From the NCBI GenBank assembly GCA_024711025.1, contig JANJTP010000051.1, positions 34,571 to 98,570 of the forward strand: a DNA stretch of 64,000 bases, given 5' to 3'. A model generated the notes under the pieces. It was not told the DNA's origin and ran no database searches. It was given only the letters and a program-made list of their open reading frames with translations. The translations under genes and the position numbers were made by a program. Every line of letters begins with the position of its first letter. Position 1 is the first letter of the stretch. The stretch is from Solirubrobacteraceae bacterium (GTDB lineage Bacteria > Actinomycetota > Thermoleophilia > Solirubrobacterales > Solirubrobacteraceae). Shown here one piece after another: positions 1 through 6,770 of this stretch.

Positions 1-470
1 TCATGTCCGACCTCGTCTGTGTGATGAACGCCGGACGGATCGTGCAGCTGGGGCCGCCGGACGAGCTCTATCACCGCCCGGTCAGCCGCTTCGTGGCGGG
101 CTTCATCGGCCGCAACAACTTCCTGACCGGCGACCTCGTGCACGACGGCGGGCGCGTCTACCTCGCGCTCGGCGATGGCGTCCGCCTGCCGCTGGAGGAC
201 GCTGCGCAGCCCGCTGGGCCGGTGGTCGTCGCCGTCCGGCCGGAGCGGCTGGCGATCACCGACTCGGCGGCCGACGACACGCTGGCGGCGACCGTCCGCG
301 GCACGCGCTTCCTCGGCGACCGCGTCGAGGCCGACGTCGAGCTCGAGTGCGGTGGGACCCTGTCGCTGTTCGTCAACGGACGCCCCGTCGAGGCCGCCGA
401 GCGTGTGCACGTGCGCGTGCCCGCCGGGCACTGCTCGATCCTGCGCGCGGACGACCACGGGCGGCCGTGA
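1..470 (+). CDS. potA: Polyamine-type ABC transporter ATP-binding protein, C-terminal part (5' truncated)
   Basis: This is the C-terminal ~156 residues of a PotA-like ATPase of the spermidine/putrescine transporter family; the nucleotide-binding half lies upstream of the window. The first visible residues (MSDLVCVMNAGRI, then LGPPDELYHRP) match the end of an ABC ATPase domain, where the methionine at base 3 is internal and not a start. The rest is a TOBE regulatory domain with the typical VVVAVRPERLAI segment. The stop overlaps the GTG start of the following permease, so it is translated with potB. Substrate specificity cannot be read from this piece; the family takes up polyamines, amino-sugar conjugates and other amines. 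Confidence 0.85.
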   Translation, partial: MSDLVCVMNAGRIVQLGPPDELYHRPVSRFVAGFIGRNNFLTGDLVHDGGRVYLALGDGVRLPLEDAAQPAGPVVVAVRPERLAITDSAADDTLAATVRGTRFLGDRVEADVELECGGTLSLFVNGRPVEAAERVHVRVPAGHCSILRADDHGRP

Positions 471-1381
471 GCGCGATCGACCACTCTCCGGCCGGCCGGC
501 TGTCGGCGGCCAGGCGGACGAGGCGCGCCGGGCCCGCTCGCTCGCGCACGCTCGCCCTGTTCGGCGGGCCGGGGGCGGTCTGGCTGGCGCTCTTCATCCT
601 GATCCCCTACGCGGGGATCCTCGTCTTCTCCTTCTGGCGCACCGACTTCGCCAACCTGATCCCGGCGTTCACGCTGGACAACCTCCACCGGGCGCTGACC
701 GACGAGGTGGTGCGCAACGTCCTGCTGCGGACGCTGTGGATCGCGCTGGCCGTCACCGCGGTGACCTTCGTCGTCGCGTTCCCGCTGGCGTACCTGGGCG
801 CCTTCTACGTGAAGCGCAAGCGCCTCTTCGTCTTCCTCGTCGTGGCGCCGATGTGGGTCTCCTACATCGTGCGGCTCTACTCGTGGCGGCTGCTGCTCGG
901 CTCCGACGGCGTGCTCAACAAGGCGCTGATCGGCGCCGGGGTGATCGACCACCCGCTCGAGTTCCTGCTGTTCTCGCCGTGGGCGGTCATCCTGACGCTC
1001 AGCTACGTCTACCTGCCGTTCATGTTCATCTCGCTGTTCAGCGTGCTGGACGGGCTCGACAAGTCGCTGATGCGCGCCGCCGGCGATCTCTACGCCGCCC
1101 CGGCGCGGCGCTTCGCCCGGGTGACGATCCCGCTCTCCAAGCCGGGCATCGCCGCCGGCGTCATGATGGTCTTCCCGCTGGCCTTCGGCGACTACATCGC
1201 TCCCGGGCTCGTCGGCGGCACGGGCGGGCAGATGTTCGCCAACCTCGTCCAGAACCAGTTCGGGACGACGTTCAACTACCCGTTCGGCGCGGCGCTGGCG
1301 GTCGTCCTGCTCGCGATCGTGATGGCAGTGCTGTGGCTGCTCGAGCGGTGGCGGCGCGTCGAGGACGTGAGGGTCTTCTGA
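467..1381 (+). CDS. potB: ABC transporter permease, PotB family
   Basis: A 304-residue inner-membrane permease of the binding-protein-dependent (BPD) type. I place the start at GTG 467, which overlaps the stop of the ATPase gene (GTGA). The first membrane helix follows a basic N-terminus (GAVWLALFILIPYAGILVFSFW), and the cytoplasmic coupling loop (DLYAAPARRFARVTIPLSKPGIAAG) is the EAA-type motif that contacts the ATPase. It should form the channel with the next gene product. Gene order ATPase-permease-permease is standard for potABC; no potD-like binding protein is in the window, so it is probably upstream. Confidence 0.88.
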   Translation: MSAIDHSPAGRLSAARRTRRAGPARSRTLALFGGPGAVWLALFILIPYAGILVFSFWRTDFANLIPAFTLDNLHRALTDEVVRNVLLRTLWIALAVTAVTFVVAFPLAYLGAFYVKRKRLFVFLVVAPMWVSYIVRLYSWRLLLGSDGVLNKALIGAGVIDHPLEFLLFSPWAVILTLSYVYLPFMFISLFSVLDGLDKSLMRAAGDLYAAPARRFARVTIPLSKPGIAAGVMMVFPLAFGDYIAPGLVGGTGGQMFANLVQNQFGTTFNYPFGAALAVVLLAIVMAVLWLLERWRRVEDVRVF

Positions 1382-2184
1382 TGGCGGGCCGCCGTCCACG
1401 CGGGCTGTGGGTGTTCGCCGCCCTCGCGCTCGTCTTCGTCTACGCGCCGATCGCCGTGATGGTCCTGTTCTCGTTCAACACGACCGAGATCGCGGTCTGG
1501 CCGATGCGCGGCTTCACCTTCGACTGGTACGGCGAGATGGTGCAGTCCGAGAAGATCCGCGCCGCCTTCCTGCTGTCGGTTCGCGTGGCGCTGATCGCAA
1601 CCCTCGTCGCCGGGGTCCTGGGGACGACCCTCGCCTACGCCGCTCACCGCTTCAGGTTCCCCGGCAAGCGGCTGCTGCAGCGGATCGTCCTGATGCCGCT
1701 CGTCGTGCCCGGCGTCGTGACGGGCATCGCGCTGCTGACGGTCTTCGACCAGATCCAGGTCCAGCTCTCGGTCACGACGATCGTCCTCGGGCACATCACG
1801 TTCCTGATCGCCGTCTTCTTCACGACGGTGTTCGCACGGCTGCAGGGCCTCGGCACGCACATCGAGCGCGCGGCTATGGACCTGGGCGCGTCGGAGGCGC
1901 GCGCGTTCTTCGTCGCCGTCCTGCCGAACCTCAGGACGACGCTGATCGGCGCCGCCGTGATCGCGTTCACCCTGTCGTTCGACGAGATCGCCGTGACGTT
2001 CTTCCTGACCGGCACGCAGAACACCGTTCCGATGCTGATCTACTCGATGCTGCGGACCGGGCTGACTCCGACGGTCAACGCGCTGGCGACGACCTCGCTG
2101 CTGATCTCGCTCGTCCCGATCGCCGTCGCGGCGGCGGTCGGCGCGCGGATCGCCCGCGAGGGCCGGGCGGAGGTGCTGCCGTGA
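1381..2184 (+). CDS. potC: ABC transporter permease, PotC family
   Basis: A 267-residue permease, partner of the preceding gene. ATG 1381 shares its A with the upstream TGA (TGATG), implying translational coupling. Several hydrophobic helices are evident, starting with LWVFAALALVFVYAPIAVMV, and the EAA-type loop is at about residues 165-185 (RAAMDLGASEARAFFVAVLP). The FSFNTTEIAVWPMRGFTFDWY stretch after helix 1 is typical of PotC. It should carry the substrate across the cytoplasmic membrane as a heterodimer with PotB. Confidence 0.88.
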   Translation: MAGRRPRGLWVFAALALVFVYAPIAVMVLFSFNTTEIAVWPMRGFTFDWYGEMVQSEKIRAAFLLSVRVALIATLVAGVLGTTLAYAAHRFRFPGKRLLQRIVLMPLVVPGVVTGIALLTVFDQIQVQLSVTTIVLGHITFLIAVFFTTVFARLQGLGTHIERAAMDLGASEARAFFVAVLPNLRTTLIGAAVIAFTLSFDEIAVTFFLTGTQNTVPMLIYSMLRTGLTPTVNALATTSLLISLVPIAVAAAVGARIAREGRAEVLP

Positions 2185-2555
2185 GCGTGGGCCTGCCGGC
2201 GGCATCGCTGCTGCGCCCGTCGGAGCTGCCCTGGGGCGAGCTCGGTGCCGGGGGCGGCGTCTCGCGTGTGTGTCGGGTGATCACGAGCGAGCACTCCGAC
2301 ACGCTCGGCGCCGGCCTGTGCCTGTTCGAGCGCTGCAGCTTCCCGTGGCGGCTCACGTACGACGAGTGCGTCCACGTGCTCGAGGGCGAGATGGAGGTGG
2401 AGGTGGAAGGGGAGAGCCTGCGCGCCGGAGCCGGCGACGTCGTGTTCCTCAGGGCGGGCAGCCAGGTGACCTACCGGTTCGGGGAGCGCTGCCGGCTCTT
2501 CTACGCCACCTATCCGGTGAACTGGGACGAGCTGCTGGAGGTGGACGGTGGCTGA
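2181..2555 (+). CDS. Small cupin-domain protein
   Basis: A 124-residue single-domain cupin. GTG 2181 overlaps the potC stop. The beta-barrel signature is readable as FPWRLTYDECVHVLEGEMEV followed by GDVVFLRAGSQVTYRF. Of the usual cupin metal ligands the glutamates (ECVHVLEGE) are present but the first His-X-His is not, so metal binding is uncertain. Small cupins of this sort (EutQ-like) accompany amine-degradation operons, and its place between the transporter and a gamma-glutamyl hydrolase suggests a role on the substrate or an intermediate. The exact reaction is unknown. Confidence 0.75.
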   Translation: MSVGLPAASLLRPSELPWGELGAGGGVSRVCRVITSEHSDTLGAGLCLFERCSFPWRLTYDECVHVLEGEMEVEVEGESLRAGAGDVVFLRAGSQVTYRFGERCRLFYATYPVNWDELLEVDGG

Positions 2556-3309
2556 GCGTCCGACGATCGGGCTGACCGGCGGTGCGGCGCACGTGCCGAT
2601 CCCGGAGGGGCGGCTCGACGCCCACTACGTCGGTCGCGCCTACACCGCCGCCATCTGGCGGGCCGGCGGGTCGCCGATCGTGCTGCCCGCCGTCGACGGT
2701 GCGGGCGCCGACCTGGCGCGGGCCCAGCTCGAAGGCGTCGACGGGCTCGTGCTGTCCGGCGGCGTCGACATCGGCCCCGAGGCGTACGGCGCCGACTGGC
2801 CGCCCGTGCAGCCCGTCGACGAGGACCGCGATCGGCTGGAGGTGGAGCTCGTCCGGGAGGCCGTTCGGCGCGGCATGCCCGTGCTCGGCATCTGCCGCGG
2901 GATGCAGATGATCAACGTGGCCTTCGGCGGCACGCTGCACCGGCATGTCGCGCACGACGACGTCGAGGCCCGCAGCGAGGACACGTTCGACGGCGTCAGG
3001 CGCCACGTCATCCCGCTGCTGCCGAACAGCCTGGTGCGTCGCGTCATGGGTCGGGACAGCGTCGAGATCCTCTGCCTGCACCATCAGGCGCCGGCGCTGA
3101 TAGGCGCCGGCCTCACCGTCGGCGCGCGGGCCGCGGATGGGATCGTCGAGTCGGTGGAGGGCGAGGGCGACGGGTTCCTGCTCGGGGTCCTCTGGCATCC
3201 CGAGCACATGTACGAGAGCTCGCCGCTGCAGGATCGGCCCTACAAGGCGCTGGTCGCCGCGGCGCTCGCGCGACGCGTCGATCGCTCGGCGGTCGGGGAG
3301 CCGGCATGA
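2548..3309 (+). CDS. Gamma-glutamyl-gamma-aminobutyrate hydrolase-like (PuuD family) class I amidotransferase
   Basis: A 253-residue class I glutamine-amidotransferase-like hydrolase. The catalytic triad is visible: nucleophile Cys in GICRGMQMINVAFGGTLHRH (around residue 115) and the C-terminal His-X-Glu in LWHPEH (around residue 217). The LSGGVDIGPEAYG and early IGLTGG strands fit the PuuD family, which removes gamma-glutamyl groups from amines after oxidation in the Puu pathway. Start is GTG 2548, overlapping the cupin stop. With the PotABC-like transporter and the PuuB-like oxidase of the same operon it points to a gamma-glutamylated amine pathway; a PuuA-like ligase is not in the window. 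Confidence 0.85.
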   Translation: MAERPTIGLTGGAAHVPIPEGRLDAHYVGRAYTAAIWRAGGSPIVLPAVDGAGADLARAQLEGVDGLVLSGGVDIGPEAYGADWPPVQPVDEDRDRLEVELVREAVRRGMPVLGICRGMQMINVAFGGTLHRHVAHDDVEARSEDTFDGVRRHVIPLLPNSLVRRVMGRDSVEILCLHHQAPALIGAGLTVGARAADGIVESVEGEGDGFLLGVLWHPEHMYESSPLQDRPYKALVAAALARRVDRSAVGEPA

Positions 3310-4550
3310 GCGACGTCCAGAGGCTCGCGCCGGCTCCGCCGCGGCCGCCGCAGGCGGTGCGTCGCCCGCCGCTCGACGGGATCCGCGTTGCGGACTTCTC
3401 GCGCATCTTCGCGGGCCCGCTGTGCTCGATGACGCTCGGCGACCTCGGCGCCGACGTCGTGAAGGTCGAGCCGCCGGGCGGCGACGAGGCGCGCGGCTTC
3501 GGGCCGCCCTGGCTGGGCGGTGAGGGCATGAACTTCATGGCGCTGAACCGCAACAAGCGGTCGATCGCGCTCGACCTGAAGTCCGCCGGCGGACGAGAGG
3601 CGGCGCTGCGGCTGGCCGCCGAGGCGGACATCGTGATCGAGAACTTCCGCCCCGGGGTGGCCGAGCGCCTCGGCATCGGCTGGGAGGAGCTCTCGGCGGC
3701 GAACCCCGGGCTGCTCTACTGCTCGATCTCCGGCTTCGGCCGCAGGGGTCCGAACAGCGCCCGGCCGGCGCTCGACCTCGTGCTCCAGGGGGCGTCGGGG
3801 GTCCTCGATCGTCAGGGTCGGGGCGGACCCCCGCAGATGGTCGTGATCACCATCGCCGACTGCTACGCCGCGGCGCTGGCCGTCCAGGCGCTGCTCGCCG
3901 CGCTGATCGCGCGAAGCCGGGACGGCATCGGCCAGCGGGTCGAGGTGACGCTCTACGAGGCGATGCTCGCGGCGCAGGCGTATCGCATCGTCTCGCCGGC
4001 CGGCGACGAGCCGCAGCTTCCGGCCGCCTCCGACATCGCGCCCTACGGCGCGTTCGAGACGGTCGACGGCTGGATCACGTTGGCGATCGTCACCGATCGC
4101 TCGTGGGATGCGTTCTGCCGCTCGCTCGACCTCGACGAGCTCGGCGCCGATGCGCGTCTGGCGACGAACGCGGGGCGCGTCGAGCACCAGGACGAGGTCG
4201 TCGCCAGGGTGGCCTCGGCGCTGCGCGGGCAATCGACGCGTGAGCTGCTCGGCACGCTCGAGGCCGCCGGCGTGCCGTGCGGCCCCGTCACGCGGGTCGA
4301 GGACCTGTTCTTCGACGAGCACGTGCTCGAGAACGAGATCATCGTCGAGCTCGAGCACCCGAGCGCCGGCCGGATGTGGACGCTCGGCGTCCCGTTCGCG
4401 ATGGCCGGCACGCCGCTCAGCATCCGCCGCCCGGCGCCGCGGCTGGGTGAGCACTCCCGCGAGGTTCTGGCCGAGCTCGGCTACGACGAGGGTCACATCG
4501 ACCGGGTCCTGCGCGAGACCGCCCCCGTCGGGGATCTCGAGGGAGCTTGA
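3306..4550 (+). CDS. Class III CoA-transferase (CaiB/BaiF family)
   Basis: A 414-residue family III CoA-transferase. Recognisable features are GIRVADFSRIFAGPLCSM near the N-terminus, ADVVKVEPPGGDEAR, NRNKRSIALDLK, ENFRPGVAERLG, and the catalytic-aspartate region RPALDLVLQGASG (Asp around residue 155). The enzyme moves CoA from a donor acyl-CoA to a carboxylic acid. ATG 3306 overlaps the preceding TGA. Its place directly before the carboxylase-like genes suggests it activates the carboxylated product or releases the pathway product, but the substrate cannot be told from sequence. Confidence 0.9.
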   Translation: MSDVQRLAPAPPRPPQAVRRPPLDGIRVADFSRIFAGPLCSMTLGDLGADVVKVEPPGGDEARGFGPPWLGGEGMNFMALNRNKRSIALDLKSAGGREAALRLAAEADIVIENFRPGVAERLGIGWEELSAANPGLLYCSISGFGRRGPNSARPALDLVLQGASGVLDRQGRGGPPQMVVITIADCYAAALAVQALLAALIARSRDGIGQRVEVTLYEAMLAAQAYRIVSPAGDEPQLPAASDIAPYGAFETVDGWITLAIVTDRSWDAFCRSLDLDELGADARLATNAGRVEHQDEVVARVASALRGQSTRELLGTLEAAGVPCGPVTRVEDLFFDEHVLENEIIVELEHPSAGRMWTLGVPFAMAGTPLSIRRPAPRLGEHSREVLAELGYDEGHIDRVLRETAPVGDLEGA

Positions 4551-4580
4551 CAGCATGATAGATTGTATATTGTGGCTAAT
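4547..4580 (+). promoter_or_regulatory. AT-rich putative promoter/operator before the carboxylase-like genes
   Basis: A 34-bp AT-rich patch in otherwise GC-rich DNA. It contains TTGACA (4547-4552), TATATT (4566-4571) and a short direct repeat ATTGT-AT-ATTGT (4562-4573). The 13-bp spacing between the two hexamers is too short for a classical sigma-70 pair, so the exact -35/-10 assignment is open. It overlaps the end of the CoA-transferase gene and suggests an internal promoter, perhaps controlled by a regulator, for the two carboxylase-like genes and the oxidase. Confidence 0.4.
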
Positions 4581-4598
4581 GACCAGGGGAGCAAGCAG

Positions 4599-6734
4599 GT
4601 GAGCGCAAGGCATGAGCCGCGGGTCCTCGCGATCGACGCCGGCGGCACGATGACCGACACGTTCATCGTCGACCGGCGAGGCGACTTCGTCGTCGGAAAG
4701 GCGCAGACGACGCCCTCGGAGGAGGCCGTCGGCTTCATGTCCTCGGCGTGCGACGCGCTGGCCTACTGGGATCTCACGCCCGAGCAGGCGTTCCCGGGCA
4801 TCGTCGCCGGCGTCTTCTCCGGGACGGCGATGCTCAACCGCCTGCTCGAGCGCAAGGGCCGCCGCGTCGGCTGCATCGTCTCGGGCGGCCTCGAGGACTA
4901 CTTCCGCTTCGAGCGCGGCGTCCAGACGTGGCTCGGGATGTCGTACGCGGACCGCCTGCACGTCATCACCCATCACCACAACGAGCCGCTCGTGCCGATG
5001 TCGCGCATGCGCAGCGTGCGTGGCCGCATCGACGTCTTCGGCGACGAGGCGATCCCGCTGTACGACGACGAGGCGCGCGTGGCCGTCGGCGAGCTGCTGG
5101 ACCAGGACGTCGAGGGGATCGTCGTCTGCCTGCTGCACAGCTATCGCAACCCCGCCCACGAGGAGCGCGTCCGCGACATCGCGCTCGAGGTCAAGACCGA
5201 GCGGGGGCTCAACGGCGAGGTCCCGATCTTCCTGTCGTCGGAGCTCTACCCGATGCGCCGCGACTTCCCGCGGCTCAACTCGACGCTGATCGAGGCATAC
5301 GCGGCGGAGCCCTCGCGCGGTCAGCTCGCGAAGGTCGCGGGTCGCTGCGCCGATGCGGGGGCCGGCTTCGAGCTGCGGGTCATGGCCTCGCACGGCGGCA
5401 CGATCTCGATCGACGCCAAGGAGCTCGCCCGCACGCTCGTCTCGGGGCCGATCGGCGGCGTCGTCGGCGCGCGCCACCTCGCGCGTGAGCGGGGCACCCC
5501 GAACCTCGTCTGCTCTGACATCGGCGGGACGAGCTTCGACCTCGCCCTCGTGACCGACGGCGAGGTCACGATCAACCAGACGCCTGAGATCGGGCGCTTC
5601 CTGCTGAACCTCCCGATGGTCGACATCGAGTCGATCGGAGCCGGGACGGGCTCCCTGGTGCGGATCGACCCCAACTCGAACCGGCCCGAGATCGGCCCCG
5701 AGTCGGCCGGCTCGCGGATCGGCGTCAGCTGGCCGGAGGGCGGCGTCGACACGGTCACGGTCACGGACGTCAACCTCGTCCTGGGGCGCCTCAACCCGTC
5801 GTACTTCCTCGGCGGGCAGGTGGAGCTCGACGTGGAGCGCGCTCGCCACGAGGTGGAGCGTCAGATCGCGCGCCCGCTCGGGCTGAGCGTCGAGGACGCG
5901 GCGGGCGGGATCCTCGAGCTCTTCGAGGAGCAGCTGCGGCTCGCGGCGCTCGCCAAGGTGCTCGGCAGGGGCTACGCGCCGGTCGACTACGCCCTGCTCT
6001 GCTACGGCGGCGGCGGACCGCTGCACGTCGCCGGCTACACGGAGGGCATCCCCTACTCGGACGTGCTCGTCCCGACGTGGGCCGCGGGGTTCTCGGCGTA
6101 CGGCTGCGCCTGCGCCGACCACGAGTACCGATACGACCTCACGACCGACATCGCGATCGCGTCCGACGTCGCACCCGACGACGCCGAGCGCGCCGCACGC
6201 GAGCTGGAGACGGCCTGGGCGACGCTGCGCGAGCGGGTCGCCGCCGAGTTCGCCAAGTCGGGGATCGCCCCGGGCCTCGTCGACTACAGGCACCTCGTGC
6301 GGATGCAGTACGCCGGCCAGCTGAACGACATCGAGGTCGTCGCCTCCGGCAGCGGCGCGAAGCTCGTCGCGTCCGTCGTCTCCGGGTTCGAGGAGGCGTA
6401 CGGGAAGGTCTACGCACGATCCGCCCGCTCGCCGGAGCTCGGCTACGTCGTCACGTCGGCGATCGTCACCGGCTCGGTCCCCGTCGAGAAGCCGGCGCTT
6501 CCCTTCGAGGACGAGGCGACCTGCGCACCGGAGCCCAAGGAGCACCGCAGCGCCTGGTGGTCGGCGAGGCACGGCTTCGTCACCACGCCGGTCTTCGAGC
6601 AGGACGACCTTCGCGCGGGACACCGGATCGAGGGGCCGGCGGTCGTCGAGGCGCCGTCGACCACATTCGTCGTGCCGCCCGGGCGCACGGCGTACCTGGA
6701 CCGCAACCGCATCTTCCACCTGTCGGCCGGATAG
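4599..6734 (+). CDS. Acetone carboxylase beta-like / hydantoinase A family subunit
   Basis: A 711-residue protein of the hydantoinase A/oxoprolinase family, close in length to acetone carboxylase beta subunits. The ASKHA-type phosphate loop is at the N-terminus (LAIDAGGTMTDTFIVD) and a second nucleotide motif is CSDIGGTSFDLALVTDGEV; IESIGAGTGSLVRID and GPESAGSRIGV are family signatures. GTG 4599 is chosen because AGGGGA lies 8 nt upstream; a TTG at 4563 in the same frame falls inside the AT-rich promoter patch. The family couples ATP hydrolysis to carboxylation (acetone, acetophenone) or ring opening. The next gene supplies the partner subunits. Confidence 0.88.
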   Translation: MSARHEPRVLAIDAGGTMTDTFIVDRRGDFVVGKAQTTPSEEAVGFMSSACDALAYWDLTPEQAFPGIVAGVFSGTAMLNRLLERKGRRVGCIVSGGLEDYFRFERGVQTWLGMSYADRLHVITHHHNEPLVPMSRMRSVRGRIDVFGDEAIPLYDDEARVAVGELLDQDVEGIVVCLLHSYRNPAHEERVRDIALEVKTERGLNGEVPIFLSSELYPMRRDFPRLNSTLIEAYAAEPSRGQLAKVAGRCADAGAGFELRVMASHGGTISIDAKELARTLVSGPIGGVVGARHLARERGTPNLVCSDIGGTSFDLALVTDGEVTINQTPEIGRFLLNLPMVDIESIGAGTGSLVRIDPNSNRPEIGPESAGSRIGVSWPEGGVDTVTVTDVNLVLGRLNPSYFLGGQVELDVERARHEVERQIARPLGLSVEDAAGGILELFEEQLRLAALAKVLGRGYAPVDYALLCYGGGGPLHVAGYTEGIPYSDVLVPTWAAGFSAYGCACADHEYRYDLTTDIAIASDVAPDDAERAARELETAWATLRERVAAEFAKSGIAPGLVDYRHLVRMQYAGQLNDIEVVASGSGAKLVASVVSGFEEAYGKVYARSARSPELGYVVTSAIVTGSVPVEKPALPFEDEATCAPEPKEHRSAWWSARHGFVTTPVFEQDDLRAGHRIEGPAVVEAPSTTFVVPPGRTAYLDRNRIFHLSAG

Positions 6735-6770
6735 CCGACGCCAGACGACGAGTACGGAGGGCAGACGAGC

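Noticed and set aside
3240..6719. 1159-codon open frame on the minus strand
   Set aside because: It is antisense to the CoA-transferase and carboxylase genes, is Arg/Asp/Glu/His-rich as expected from a GC-rich shadow frame, and shows no motif.
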